Shown: positions 42,950-52,103 of the stretch, one piece after another
Layout of the letters: the number at the start of each line of letters is the position of its first letter
Numbering within the stretch: position 1 is the stretch's first letter
NCBI RefSeq assembly: GCF_014873875.1
Contig: NZ_JADBEM010000001.1
Span: 7,254,001-7,318,000, forward strand
Length of the DNA: 64,000 nucleotides
Direction of reading: 5' to 3'
From: Actinopolymorpha pittospori
GTDB taxonomy: Bacteria; Actinomycetota; Actinomycetes; Propionibacteriales; Actinopolymorphaceae
Notes under the pieces: generated by a model
Database searches by the model: none
What the model saw: only the letters and a program-made list of their open reading frames with translations
What the model was told of the DNA's origin: nothing
Program-made: the position numbers and the translations under genes

Positions 42950-44323
42950 ATGGATTCGACGAAGCGGTTGTCAGAGGTCTCACGACGGAAGCTGCTCACG
43001 ATGGCCGCGCTCGGGGCCGCGGCAGCGGCGTGCAGTCCCGTCGCCCAGCCTGCCGGGCCCAAGACGGACGCGGACAGCGGCGGTGCGCCGGTGTCGCTGA
43101 CGTTCTGGAAGCCGCCCGGCCAGCTTCCCGAGGGGGAGAACAAGTTCTACGCCGACCTGGCCAAGGCCTTCGGCTCCCAACACGACGGCGACAAGGTCAA
43201 GCACCTGTTGGTGCCGTGGAACGACGCGTTCACGAAGTTCACCGCGGCGTTCGGCGGTGGCACGGCGCCGGACGTGTCCTACCTGATTCTGCTGTGGCTG
43301 AACCAGTTCGGCTCCGCCGGTGCGCTCACGCCGCTGAACGAGATCGACAAGAACCTCGACTCCACGCTCAGCGGCTACAACGAGAGCGCGGTGGGTTCGG
43401 CGCGCGGTCCCGACAACGAGTTGTACGGCCTGCCCTACTACTCCAGTCGCTGGGTGCTGGCGATGAACGAGGCGGTGTGGGAGAAGGCGGGCAAGCCGGA
43501 GTTGCCGAAGACTTACGCCGACCTCGCGGAGTTCGTCAAGAAGCTCACCTTCGACAAGGGCGGACGCGTCCTGGGCCAGAGCGGGTTCGACGCCAAGAAC
43601 ATCGCGACCTACGGGCTGGCCTGGCCGGGTGCCTACGAGATCCAGGCCAACTACCTGTGGAACTACCTGTGGGCCTACGGCGCCGACTACGTCTCCGAGG
43701 ACGGCAAGGACATCGGCTTCGACACCCCGGAGGGCCGGGAGGCGCTGACGTTGATGCGCCAGGTGCAGGAGTCCGGTGCGTCCACGCCGATGTCGTTGTA
43801 CGCCGACCCGCAGAAGTGGGGCGACCTGATCATGACCGGTCGGGCGGGTGTGCAGTGGATGGCTCCGCCGACGGTCGACTCGTTCAAGGCGAATCCGAAG
43901 ACCCGGTTGAAGGTGCTCGACCTGCCCTCGGGCCCGGCCGGCACGTTCGTGGTCGGCGGGGTGGGCTACCTGTGCGTGTCGTCGAAGTGTGAGAACCCGC
44001 AGACGGCGTTGGACTTCATCAAGTTCGTCGCCAACGACGAGAACACCACGAAGTACCTCCAGCAGACGCTGTTGTTCCCGGTGAAGGACAGCATCTCCGG
44101 GGAGGCGTTCTCGACGGTCACCGACGAGCGGGTGCGGACGTTCCTGAACGACAGCCTGCCGCAGGGTGCCTCGATGCGGTTGACGCGTCCGTTGCCCTAC
44201 AACGCGGAGCAGTACCTCGCCGGCGAGATCGCCAACTACGTGTCAGGTCAGAAGGATCTGGACTCGATGATCGAGGCGGCGTCGAAGCAGATCGGGACGA
44301 TGGCCAAGAACGCGGGCATGTGA
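42950..44323 (+). CDS. Sugar ABC transporter substrate-binding lipoprotein
   Basis: About 457 aa from ATG 42950. Twin-arginine-type lipoprotein signal: SRRKLLTMAALGAAAAACSP, with lipidated Cys in AAAC. The mature part is a type 1 extracellular binding protein (PVSLTFWKPP, FTKFTAAFGGGTAPDVSYL, YSSRWVLAMNEAVWEKAG, DLIMTGRAGVQWMAPPTV). It captures the oligosaccharide and delivers it to two permeases encoded next; the stop overlaps the next start. No ATPase gene follows, so a shared MsiK-type ATPase elsewhere is probably used. Confidence 0.95.
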   Translation: MDSTKRLSEVSRRKLLTMAALGAAAAACSPVAQPAGPKTDADSGGAPVSLTFWKPPGQLPEGENKFYADLAKAFGSQHDGDKVKHLLVPWNDAFTKFTAAFGGGTAPDVSYLILLWLNQFGSAGALTPLNEIDKNLDSTLSGYNESAVGSARGPDNELYGLPYYSSRWVLAMNEAVWEKAGKPELPKTYADLAEFVKKLTFDKGGRVLGQSGFDAKNIATYGLAWPGAYEIQANYLWNYLWAYGADYVSEDGKDIGFDTPEGREALTLMRQVQESGASTPMSLYADPQKWGDLIMTGRAGVQWMAPPTVDSFKANPKTRLKVLDLPSGPAGTFVVGGVGYLCVSSKCENPQTALDFIKFVANDENTTKYLQQTLLFPVKDSISGEAFSTVTDERVRTFLNDSLPQGASMRLTRPLPYNAEQYLAGEIANYVSGQKDLDSMIEAASKQIGTMAKNAGM

Positions 44324-45225
44324 TGCCGGTTCTCCCGGACCGGCGTCGCGGGCCGCGGCGGCAGAGCAACGGTGCCGCCGCGGCCTTCCTGGCGCCGAAG
44401 GTGTTGTTGTTCCTGGCGTTTGTGGCAGTGCCTTTCGTCTACACGTTCCTGCTGGCGTTCCAGCGGGGCACGCTGCTGCGTGGGTTCACCTTCGTCGGCC
44501 TGGACAACGTCCGGTCGCTGCTGGGCGACGACCTGTTCTGGCACACGATGAAGAACACCGCGCTCTACCTCGTGGTCGCCGTGCCGCTCAACATCGTGGT
44601 CCCGCTGTTGGTGGGCGTGCTGATCAGTTCGGCGCTGCCGGGGATGCGGGTCTACCGGTCGCTGATCTACATCCCTTCCCTGCTGTCGATCGTGGCGACG
44701 GGCCTGATCTGGAAGGTGCTGATCGACCCCGACATCGGCCCGCTGTACGGGTTCTTCAACCGGATGCTCGGCTGGGACCTGCCGTGGTTGAGTACCGGTA
44801 CGTCGGCGATCGTGCTGATCGCGGTGATCAGTGTGTGGAGCGGGATCGGTTTCCACTCGATCATCTTCATGGCCGGGATCAACGACATTCCGCAGGAGTT
44901 GTACGAGGCGGCGAGCATCGACGGCGCGGGTCCGGTCCGGTCGTTCTTCTCCATCACGCTGCCGCTGCTGAAGCCGGTCATCCAGATCGTGCTCGTCCTC
45001 GCGACGATCGCGTCGATCCAGGTGTTCGACATGATCTACGTGATGACCCAGGGCGGTCCGGGAACCTCCACCTACACGGTGATGTGGTACATCTACCAGA
45101 ACGTCTTCGGCGGAGGATCCGTCGGCTACGCCGCCACCATGGGTGTCGTCATGTTGCTGGTCGGCCTGGTGATCTCCGGGTTCTACATGCGTCTGACCCG
45201 AACGGACGACTCCACCTATGACTGA
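44323..45225 (+). CDS. Sugar ABC permease, MalF type
   Basis: Starts at ATG 44323 (a GTG at 44320 overlaps too), touching the previous stop. About 300 aa with six hydrophobic segments. The EAA loop (YEAASIDGAGPVRSFFSITL) and the upstream GINDIPQELYEA region are characteristic of MalF/UgpA permeases. It forms a heterodimer with the next gene product. Its C-terminus overlaps the start of the next gene by 8 bases. Confidence 0.95.
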   Translation: MPVLPDRRRGPRRQSNGAAAAFLAPKVLLFLAFVAVPFVYTFLLAFQRGTLLRGFTFVGLDNVRSLLGDDLFWHTMKNTALYLVVAVPLNIVVPLLVGVLISSALPGMRVYRSLIYIPSLLSIVATGLIWKVLIDPDIGPLYGFFNRMLGWDLPWLSTGTSAIVLIAVISVWSGIGFHSIIFMAGINDIPQELYEAASIDGAGPVRSFFSITLPLLKPVIQIVLVLATIASIQVFDMIYVMTQGGPGTSTYTVMWYIYQNVFGGGSVGYAATMGVVMLLVGLVISGFYMRLTRTDDSTYD

Positions 45226-46138
45226 TCTGAGCGCGGCTTCCCTCACCTCCGCCCAGGCGGCCGGCCACGAGGACGACGCGTCGACCTCCGCGCGGCGCCC
45301 GAGCGGGCGCGCACCGGGAGGGCGCGGGATCGCCCGGACCGCGGGCCTGCACCTGGTCGCGATCGTGGTGTCGCTGGTGTGCGCGGGCCCGGTGCTGATC
45401 GTGGTGCTCGCGTCGTTGAAGGACATCTCGTCGTTCACGAGCCTCAGCCTCACCTCGGGCGGCTGGACGCTGGACAACTACAGCCGGTTGCTGGCGACCG
45501 GTTCGCAGCTGCCGCGGTGGGTGTTCAACAGCGTCGTGATCGGGATCGCGGTGACGGCGTTGACGGTGGTCGTGGACCTGCTGGCCGGGTTCGCCTTCGC
45601 CAAGCTGCGGTTCCGTGGCCGCGGTGTGCTGTTCGTGTTGCTGATCAGCACGATGATGCTGCCGTTCTCGATCACGCTCGTCCCGACGTACCTGCTGGTC
45701 GCCCGCTACGGCCTGGTCGACACCTACGCGGGGATGATCCTGCCGGCGTTGTCCGGGCCACTGGGTGTCTACCTGATGCGGCAGTTCATCCGCGGCATCC
45801 CCGACGCGCTGTTGGAGGCGGCCCGGATCGACGGGGCGTCGACGCTGCGGACGTTCCTGCAGATCGTGGCTCCGCTGTGCGTCCAGCCGATGGCGGTGCT
45901 GGCGGTGTTCACCTTCGTCGGCAGCTGGAACAGCTTCCTGTGGCCCCTGTTGATCGCCCAGACCGACCAGATGAAGACATTGACCGTCGGGATCGCGACG
46001 CAGAACCTCCAGTTCCAGCAGAATCTCGGGAGCATCACCGCGCAGGCGGTGCTGAGCCTGCTGCCGATGCTGGTCCTGTTCGTGAGCTTCCAGCGCTTCT
46101 TCATGAAGGGAATCACGGCCGGTGCTTTCAAGGGATGA
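45218..46138 (+). CDS. Sugar ABC permease, MalG type
   Basis: 306 aa from ATG 45218 overlapping the previous gene. An N-terminal Ser/Ala/Arg-rich tail (residues 1-40), six membrane helices, and the EAA loop EAARIDGASTLRTFLQIVAP. It ends with FVSFQRFFMKGITAGAFKG, the usual MalG tail. It forms the membrane channel with the MalF-type gene. Confidence 0.95.
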   Translation: MTDLSAASLTSAQAAGHEDDASTSARRPSGRAPGGRGIARTAGLHLVAIVVSLVCAGPVLIVVLASLKDISSFTSLSLTSGGWTLDNYSRLLATGSQLPRWVFNSVVIGIAVTALTVVVDLLAGFAFAKLRFRGRGVLFVLLISTMMLPFSITLVPTYLLVARYGLVDTYAGMILPALSGPLGVYLMRQFIRGIPDALLEAARIDGASTLRTFLQIVAPLCVQPMAVLAVFTFVGSWNSFLWPLLIAQTDQMKTLTVGIATQNLQFQQNLGSITAQAVLSLLPMLVLFVSFQRFFMKGITAGAFKG

Positions 46139-47999
46139 CGGCGCCCCCTGGCGCTGGCACGGGCCGGGTGTGGTCCTCAGCGTGGACCCGGGCACGCTTC
46201 TCGGCAGTGTCGAGAGCCCGTCCGGTTCGAACCGCTGGACCTTCGCCGGCGTGGAGACGATCGCCGCGAACGGCGGGGACGGGCCGGTGCGGCTGGAGTC
46301 GTGCGAGTCCCTCGAACGCGGCTGCCGGGCCGTACTGCGGCTCGGTGCGCTCGTCGTCAGCCTCGAGATAGCGCTTGCCCAGACTCCCGCGACCGTGGCG
46401 TTCACGCTCACGCCGTTGACCGACGCCGAGGTGGCGACGCCGTTGCGGTATCCGCCGCCGCTGCGACCGGCCGACGCGCGCGTGGTCGAGCTCGCCCTGC
46501 CCATCAAGACGACGAACGGCATCGCCTACCACCCCGCGCCCGGCGACGAACTCGACTTCACCTTCGACGCCGCGGGCGGCAACATCACCGGGTTGTCGAT
46601 GCCGTTCTGGTCGACCAGCACGACCGGCGGCGGGCTGCTGTCGACCTTCGTCGACCAGGACGACGTCGAGCTCAGCGTCACCAGCGACACCGACACCGGG
46701 GTGGACGTCGCCGTCGGCTGGCGCGACTCGCTCGGCACCCTGCGCTACCCCCGCCGCGTCACCCACACCTTGCTGGAGGAGCCCGGCTACGTCGCGGCCG
46801 CCCTGACCTACCGGCGGGCCGTGGTCGCGGCCGGGCGGTTCCGGTCACTGGCCGACAAGATCGCCGAACGTCCCGTCGTGGGCAGGATCATCGGCGCGCC
46901 GTACTTCAGCACCGGCTATCTGCCGTTCTCCCGCCGCAAGCTCCTCCAGGTGCTCACGGGGCTGCGCGACATCGGCTACCGCAGCGGGCTGCTGGGGCCG
47001 ATCGACTTCCTGCAGTGGGACGCCGGGCCCTGGCTGAACGACTACCAGCCCTTCATCAGCGCCCCGGACTTCGCGGCACCGATCACCGAGGCGGGCTTCA
47101 CGCCGTTCGCGTGGTTCTATCTGGAGGACATCCTCGACTTCGACCCGAGCTACGACCCGGCGATGCTCGCCGTCGACCGGGACGGGAGCGTGCCGCAGGG
47201 CTGGGTCAACCGTGACTACCGCTACGCGCGGGTATGTGATGCGGTGCTGGCCGAGCACGGGCGACGGCTGCGGGAGCGGGCCGGCACCTTCGCCGCCCTG
47301 CACTTCGACACCACCACCTGCAAGGCGTTGAGCGAGTGCTGGTCGCCGGATCATCCGATGAGCCGCTCGGCGGATCGGGAGGCCCGACGGGCGTGGCTGG
47401 GCGAGGTCGCCGGGTGGGGGCACCTGATCGGCTCGGAAGGCGGGTGCGACTGGGCGTTCGACGTCATGGACTTCTGCTCCAACAACCCGCGCCGTGGCGT
47501 GCAGACCAACTTCCCCGCACCCGCCCGGCACATCCCGCTGCAGGGCCTCGTCTACCACGACTCGGTCGTGTCCTACGGCTGGGAGTACGACCCGTACAAC
47601 AAGAGCTACTGGGGCGGTGACTGGTCCCGGGTGAAGATCCTCGACGACGTGATGTGCGGCAACCCGCCCACCGTGTCGCCGGTGCTCGGCTACTTCCCGG
47701 TGATCGGCGCCGGCGAGGGTGCGGTCGCCTCGTCCTGGGTGACCTGGGAGGACACCGAGACGCAGCGACTGCTGAGGGAGGCGCTGCCCGTGGCCCGCCT
47801 GCACCAACAGACAGCGCTGCATCCGATGCTGTCGCACGCCTATCTCGACGACGCGGGCACGGTCAGCCGCACCACCTACGCCGACGGGACCGAGGTCGTC
47901 GTCAACGCCGGTGAGAAGCCCTTCGACGACGCCGGTACCAGCCTCGCGGGGTCGTCGTACCGGATCGACGGCCGGGCCACCCAGGTCGGGGGTCGGTGA
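46122..47999 (+). CDS. Glycoside-hydrolase-like protein of unusual family
   Basis: 625 aa from GTG 46122, which overlaps the permease stop by 17 bases (GAAGGG upstream). No signal peptide. The N-terminal half is a beta-rich sandwich (VVELALPIKTTNGIAYHPAP, LSTFVDQDDVELSV); the C-terminal half is a TIM-barrel-like region with PIDFLQWDAGPWLND, AWFYLEDILDFDPSYD, AALHFDTTTCKALSE and GHLIGSEGGCDWAFDVMDF. The Asp in FDTTT and the Glu in GSEGG are likely catalytic. It resembles DUF5696/GH101-like proteins, but I cannot place it with confidence. It probably acts on imported oligosaccharide in the cytoplasm. Confidence 0.6.
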   Translation: MLSRDDGAPWRWHGPGVVLSVDPGTLLGSVESPSGSNRWTFAGVETIAANGGDGPVRLESCESLERGCRAVLRLGALVVSLEIALAQTPATVAFTLTPLTDAEVATPLRYPPPLRPADARVVELALPIKTTNGIAYHPAPGDELDFTFDAAGGNITGLSMPFWSTSTTGGGLLSTFVDQDDVELSVTSDTDTGVDVAVGWRDSLGTLRYPRRVTHTLLEEPGYVAAALTYRRAVVAAGRFRSLADKIAERPVVGRIIGAPYFSTGYLPFSRRKLLQVLTGLRDIGYRSGLLGPIDFLQWDAGPWLNDYQPFISAPDFAAPITEAGFTPFAWFYLEDILDFDPSYDPAMLAVDRDGSVPQGWVNRDYRYARVCDAVLAEHGRRLRERAGTFAALHFDTTTCKALSECWSPDHPMSRSADREARRAWLGEVAGWGHLIGSEGGCDWAFDVMDFCSNNPRRGVQTNFPAPARHIPLQGLVYHDSVVSYGWEYDPYNKSYWGGDWSRVKILDDVMCGNPPTVSPVLGYFPVIGAGEGAVASSWVTWEDTETQRLLREALPVARLHQQTALHPMLSHAYLDDAGTVSRTTYADGTEVVVNAGEKPFDDAGTSLAGSSYRIDGRATQVGGR

Positions 48000-48820
48000 C
48001 CATGTCCGTACCAACCGAGGCCGAGGCTCCCTCCGGCGGCCAGCCCAGCCCGCGGCAGGCCACCACATATGAGGTGGGTCCGCTCGACCGTGCGCTGGAC
48101 GTGTTGGAGAAGCTCGCCGAGGCGACCGACATGTCGCTGGTCGAGTTGTCGGCAGCGGTCGGGCTGAGCAAGGCGACGGTGTTTCGGCACCTGAAGGTGC
48201 TGGCCCGGCGCGGCTACGTCACCCAGGACCCGAACACCAAGCGGTACTCGCTGGGCTACCGGCTGCTCGACCTCGGCTTCCACGCCCGGACCAACCTGCA
48301 GCTGCCGCGGGTCGCCCACGACGCGATGGCCATCCTGAGCACGAGCTTCAACGAGACGGTCCACCTCGGCGTCGTGATGGACAACGAGGTCGTGCACATC
48401 GCGGTCATCCCGAGCACACACCCGTTGAAGATGGCCTCGGAGGTCGGCGAACGCACCCTCGTCCACGTCTCCGCGCTCGGCAAGTGCCTCATCGCCTGGG
48501 AAGGACCGGACGCACTCGAGGCGCTGCTGGCCGGGCCGGGACTGCCGGCCGTGTCCGAACGCACGATCACCACCCCGGCGGCGTTCGAGGCCGAACTCGC
48601 CCGGGTGCGCGCGCAGGGCTTCGCCCTCGACGACCAGGAGTCCCTGGAGGGGCTGCGCTGTGTCGGCGCACCAGTGCGCGCCGCCGGCGGGGCCGTGGTC
48701 GGCGCCATCAGCCTGTCCGGGCCGGTCGACCGGGTCAGTGAGGCCCGGCTGCCCGAGATCACCGAGGCCGTCCGCCACGCCGCCGACCAGATCTCCCGAC
48801 TGTGCGGCTGGAAGCGCTGA
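47996..48820 (+). CDS. IclR-family regulator
   Basis: 274 aa from GTG 47996 (overlapping the previous stop as GTGA; ATG 48002 is an alternative). N-terminal HTH, residues about 26-85: VGPLDRALDVLEKLAEATDM, LSAAVGLSKATVFRHLKVL, GYVTQDPNTKRYSLG. C-terminal effector domain with GERTLVHVSALGKCLIAW, RAQGFALDDQESLEGLRCVG, GPVDRVSEARLPEITEAV. Placed in the middle of the operon it must be co-transcribed and probably senses a pathway intermediate. Confidence 0.95.
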   Translation: MTMSVPTEAEAPSGGQPSPRQATTYEVGPLDRALDVLEKLAEATDMSLVELSAAVGLSKATVFRHLKVLARRGYVTQDPNTKRYSLGYRLLDLGFHARTNLQLPRVAHDAMAILSTSFNETVHLGVVMDNEVVHIAVIPSTHPLKMASEVGERTLVHVSALGKCLIAWEGPDALEALLAGPGLPAVSERTITTPAAFEAELARVRAQGFALDDQESLEGLRCVGAPVRAAGGAVVGAISLSGPVDRVSEARLPEITEAVRHAADQISRLCGWKR

Positions 48821-48891
48821 TGGCCGTGTCACCGCGGCACCGCGCGTGTCGTCAACCCGTCCTTGCCCCCGACGAGGCCCAGGAGGCCCCG

Positions 48892-50301
48892 ATGGTCGCC
48901 CCTGACTACTCCCTGCTCGACCGGGAGACCGTGCACGTCGACGTCGGCGAGCACCGCGGACCGGTCGAGCTGTGGCGCCACACGCTGGGGGTCGGCGGGA
49001 TCAACACCTCACCGTTGCCGCCACGTGTGGTCGCGGGTGCCGCGGCGCTGCGTCCCCGGCTGGTCCGGATCTTCATGCAGCAGTTCTTCGACATCTACCC
49101 CGAGCACGGCCGGTTCGACTGGAGCCGGCTGGACCCCTACATGGACTCCCTCGCCGCCACCGGCGCGAAGGTCGTCGCGGCGATCTGTCTCAAGCCCGGC
49201 CCGCTCTTCGACCAGGTTGACCACGCGGCGTGGATGCCGAACGACGTGGGCGAGTGGCAGCGGGTCGTCTCCGCCCTGGTCCGCCGCTACTCCGTCGAAC
49301 GTGATCTGGTCACCCACTGGGAGATCGGGAACGAGACCGACATCGGTGAGGACGGCGGTTCGCCGTACCTCATCCCCGACCCGGACGACTACGCGGCGTT
49401 CTACCACCTGACCGCCCCGGTGATCCGTGCCGCGGCACCGCACGTCAAGGTCGGTGGAACGGCCGCCTGCTGGGTGAGCAACGAGCCGTTGCCGGGGTTC
49501 GTGGCGCACTGCCGCAAGAACGACGTCCCGCTCGACTTCGTCTCCTGGCACATCTACAACGACGACTGGTCGCGGCATGCCGCCGGGGTGGTCGAGGGTG
49601 GGCGGCTGGTGGCGGACTTCCCGGAGCCGCGGCCGGAGCTGATGGTGACCGAGTGGAGTACGTCGTTCGAGGCGGTCTCGGTCGTCGAGCAGGCCTACGA
49701 CCCGCGCCGGGCCGCGCTGGTGGCGGCCTCGATCCTGGCGATGGAAGCGGCCAGCGACACGGCGAGTCCGGTCTGGTCGTTCTACTACCACCTGTGGGAC
49801 CAGGTGTGTGATCCGGACGAGTTCGCGCCCTTCTTCTCCGCGAAGGGTGTCGAGCACATGCTGCGGCACTGGAACGAGGTGCCGCACCGGTTCGGCCTGT
49901 TCGGGGAACGCGGTGACGTGCGGCCGCAGTACTTCGTCTACCAGCTACTCGGGATGCTCGGTGACACCCAGGTCGGTCACGAGGTGTCCAACGGCGACCT
50001 GCACGCCTACGCCGCGACCGGCCCTGGGTCGGTGTCGGCGCTGGTGGTCAACACCAACCTGGACCGCGCGGCCTGCCGGGACCGGATCATCACCCTGCGG
50101 TACTCCGGCCTGGTGCCGGGCCCGAAGAAGCTGACCCTGTACCGGATCGACGACGACCGGCGCTGGTGTCCGGACACCCTTGCCCAACAGCCGTTGGAGG
50201 AACGCGTCGTCGCCACCGGTGACAGGTTCGAACACCAGATCCTCCTGCCGGCGCACACCGTGGCGCTGGCCACGCTGTCCGAACGAGACGGGATTCGATA
50301 G
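48892..50301 (+). CDS. GH39-like glycoside hydrolase (clan GH-A)
   Basis: About 469 aa from ATG 48892 (AGGAGG seven bases before; an upstream in-frame ATG has no good site). No signal peptide, so intracellular. TIM barrel: VRIFMQQFFDIYPEHGRFDW, acid/base Glu in THWEIGNETDIGEDG, LDFVSWHIYNDDWSRHA, and nucleophile Glu in LMVTEWSTSFEAV. GH39 xylosidases and iduronidases share this pattern. C-terminal beta domain (VSALVVNTNLDRAACRDRI). It probably cleaves a short imported glycoside. Confidence 0.8.
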   Translation: MVAPDYSLLDRETVHVDVGEHRGPVELWRHTLGVGGINTSPLPPRVVAGAAALRPRLVRIFMQQFFDIYPEHGRFDWSRLDPYMDSLAATGAKVVAAICLKPGPLFDQVDHAAWMPNDVGEWQRVVSALVRRYSVERDLVTHWEIGNETDIGEDGGSPYLIPDPDDYAAFYHLTAPVIRAAAPHVKVGGTAACWVSNEPLPGFVAHCRKNDVPLDFVSWHIYNDDWSRHAAGVVEGGRLVADFPEPRPELMVTEWSTSFEAVSVVEQAYDPRRAALVAASILAMEAASDTASPVWSFYYHLWDQVCDPDEFAPFFSAKGVEHMLRHWNEVPHRFGLFGERGDVRPQYFVYQLLGMLGDTQVGHEVSNGDLHAYAATGPGSVSALVVNTNLDRAACRDRIITLRYSGLVPGPKKLTLYRIDDDRRWCPDTLAQQPLEERVVATGDRFEHQILLPAHTVALATLSERDGIR

Positions 50302-51198
50302 ATGAAGAAGGTGCAAGTAGCCGTTGACGTGCACACGCACCTGGGTCAGCACGGCGCCCACGTGTGTGATCCCCTGGCCGGCGACGAGATCAGGGCCTGG
50401 GGGAAGGTGAGTTGGGACGTGAGCCCGGAGGAGCACCGCCGGGCCGCGGAGTCGGCCGGCACCTCCATCGTGTTGGCGTTCGACGCCGAACCGGTCGGGG
50501 TGTACGTACCCAACGACTACGTCGCGGCGACGGTCGCGGGCCACAACAACCTGATCGGGTTCGCCAGCGTCAACCCGACCCGGCCCGACGCGGCGCAGCG
50601 GCTCGACGACGCCATCCGCACACTGGGGCTGCGGGGGTTGAAGCTCGGCCCCTGCTACCAGCACTTCCATCCGCACGACCCTGCGTGCTTCGACCTGCTG
50701 GAGGTCGCCGAGCACCACCAGATCCCGGTGATCTGGCACCAGGGAACGACGTTCACCCCGGCCGCGATCGTCGACTACGCACGACCGCTGCAACTGGACA
50801 AGGTGGCACGCAGGTTCCCGGACCTGCGGATGTGGATCGCCCACTTCGGGCACCCCTGGGCCGAGGAGGCGCTGAGCGTGATCCGCCGCCACGAGCACTT
50901 CTACATCGACGTGTCCGCACTCGACACCAGGCCCTGGCAGCTGGCGCAGGCGCTGACGGCGGCGAAGGAGTATCGCGTGTTCGACCGGATCCTGTTCGGC
51001 ACCGACTATCCGTTCTCCACTGTGGAACGCACCGTCGCCGGTTTGCGGGAGGCCGCCGGCCTGTGCCGCACGCTCGGCATGGCCGATGTCACCAACTCCG
51101 ACGTGAAGCAGATCTGTGAACGGGACTCCCTGGCCCTGCTCGGGCTGGACGGTTCCCGGGGCGGCGCGCAGGCGCTGGGCGGGACGGTCGCGTCGTGA
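50302..51198 (+). CDS. Amidohydrolase-2 family metal hydrolase
   Basis: 298 aa, start immediately after the GH39 stop (zero spacing). Metal ligands: HxH in VDVHTHLGQHG, Lys in LRGLKLGPCYQH, His in PVIWHQGTTFTPA, AHFGHPWAEEA and Asp in ILFGTDYPFST. Relatives are lactonases (2-pyrone-4,6-dicarboxylate, L-fuconolactone) and decarboxylases. In this operon a sugar lactonase is the best guess, opening a lactone made by the SDR. Confidence 0.85.
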   Translation: MKKVQVAVDVHTHLGQHGAHVCDPLAGDEIRAWGKVSWDVSPEEHRRAAESAGTSIVLAFDAEPVGVYVPNDYVAATVAGHNNLIGFASVNPTRPDAAQRLDDAIRTLGLRGLKLGPCYQHFHPHDPACFDLLEVAEHHQIPVIWHQGTTFTPAAIVDYARPLQLDKVARRFPDLRMWIAHFGHPWAEEALSVIRRHEHFYIDVSALDTRPWQLAQALTAAKEYRVFDRILFGTDYPFSTVERTVAGLREAAGLCRTLGMADVTNSDVKQICERDSLALLGLDGSRGGAQALGGTVAS

Positions 51199-52103
51199 CC
51201 GGGGTCGAGGTGGCCGGTGTCGTGTGCGTGGTGCAGACGCCGTTCCTGGACGACGGTTCCGTCGACGCGGACACCTTCGTGCGCCAGGTGGAGTGGCTGT
51301 TCGACAACGGCACGGACGGTGTGGCGATCGGGATGGTGTCGGAGGTGCTGCGGCTGTCCACCTCCGAACGCGAGGAGGTCGCGGCGCTGATGTGCGGGGC
51401 CGCCGCCGGGCGTGGGGCTGCCGTGGTCAGTGTGGGCGCGGAGTCCACCCACACCGCCGTTCGGTATGCGCGGCACGCGAACGCGGTCGGCGCGGACGCG
51501 GTGATGGCGACCCCGCCGGCGCTGAGCCGGGCCGGTGACGACGAACTGTTCGCCTACTTCAGCGCGATCGCCGAGGCGGCGCAGGTGCCGGTCATCGTGC
51601 AGGACGCCAGCGGGTACGTCGGGTCGGCGCTGTCGATCGACCTGCAGGCGCGGCTGCACGCGGAGTTGCCGGACCGGGTGCTGTTCAAGCCGGAGGCGCA
51701 TCCGATCGGGCCGAAGCTGACCCAACTGCTGGAGGCGACCGGCGGGAAGGCGCGGGTGCTCGAGGGTACCGGCGGCATGTATCTCATCGACAGCTTCCGC
51801 CGCGGCGCGATCGGCTCCATGCCGGCCGGTGACCTGGTGTGGGCGCTGGTCCCGTTGTGGCGGGCGTTGAACGCCGGCGACTTCGCGACCGCGTACCGGA
51901 TCGCCGGGCCGCTGGCGCAGATGGTGTCGCTGCAGACCAGCCTGGACAGCTTCGTCGCGATCGAGAAGTACCTGCTGATGCGGCAGGGCATCTTCCCCAG
52001 CGCGGCGATGCGGGGCCCGGTCGACGGTGGTGTGGACGAGCGGATGTACGCCGAGATCGACCGGCTGGAGGCCCTGCTGCGCGAGGCGGTCGCCCATGAC
52101 TGA
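51195..52103 (+). CDS. DHDPS/KDG aldolase-family protein
   Basis: 302 aa from GTG 51195 overlapping the preceding stop. (beta/alpha)8 barrel of the N-acetylneuraminate lyase class: the Schiff-base Lys is in RVLFKPEAHPIGPKL. The GxxGE motif is GMVSE here and the usual YNxP strand is QDASGYVG, a substitution seen in a subgroup of uncharacterised members. It is the likely aldolase splitting a 2-keto-3-deoxy acid into pyruvate and an aldehyde. The start GTGA overlap suggests coupled translation. Confidence 0.85.
   Translation: MTGVEVAGVVCVVQTPFLDDGSVDADTFVRQVEWLFDNGTDGVAIGMVSEVLRLSTSEREEVAALMCGAAAGRGAAVVSVGAESTHTAVRYARHANAVGADAVMATPPALSRAGDDELFAYFSAIAEAAQVPVIVQDASGYVGSALSIDLQARLHAELPDRVLFKPEAHPIGPKLTQLLEATGGKARVLEGTGGMYLIDSFRRGAIGSMPAGDLVWALVPLWRALNAGDFATAYRIAGPLAQMVSLQTSLDSFVAIEKYLLMRQGIFPSAAMRGPVDGGVDERMYAEIDRLEALLREAVAHD

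Noticed and set aside
42950..46138. Operon ATPase missed as a short or shifted gene
   Set aside because: Genes are contiguous and overlapping with no space for an ATPase, and no Walker motifs occur between 42950 and 54865.
48802..48891. N-terminal extension of the GH39-like protein
   Set aside because: AGGAGG seven bases before ATG 48892 and the loss of homology upstream favour the later start.
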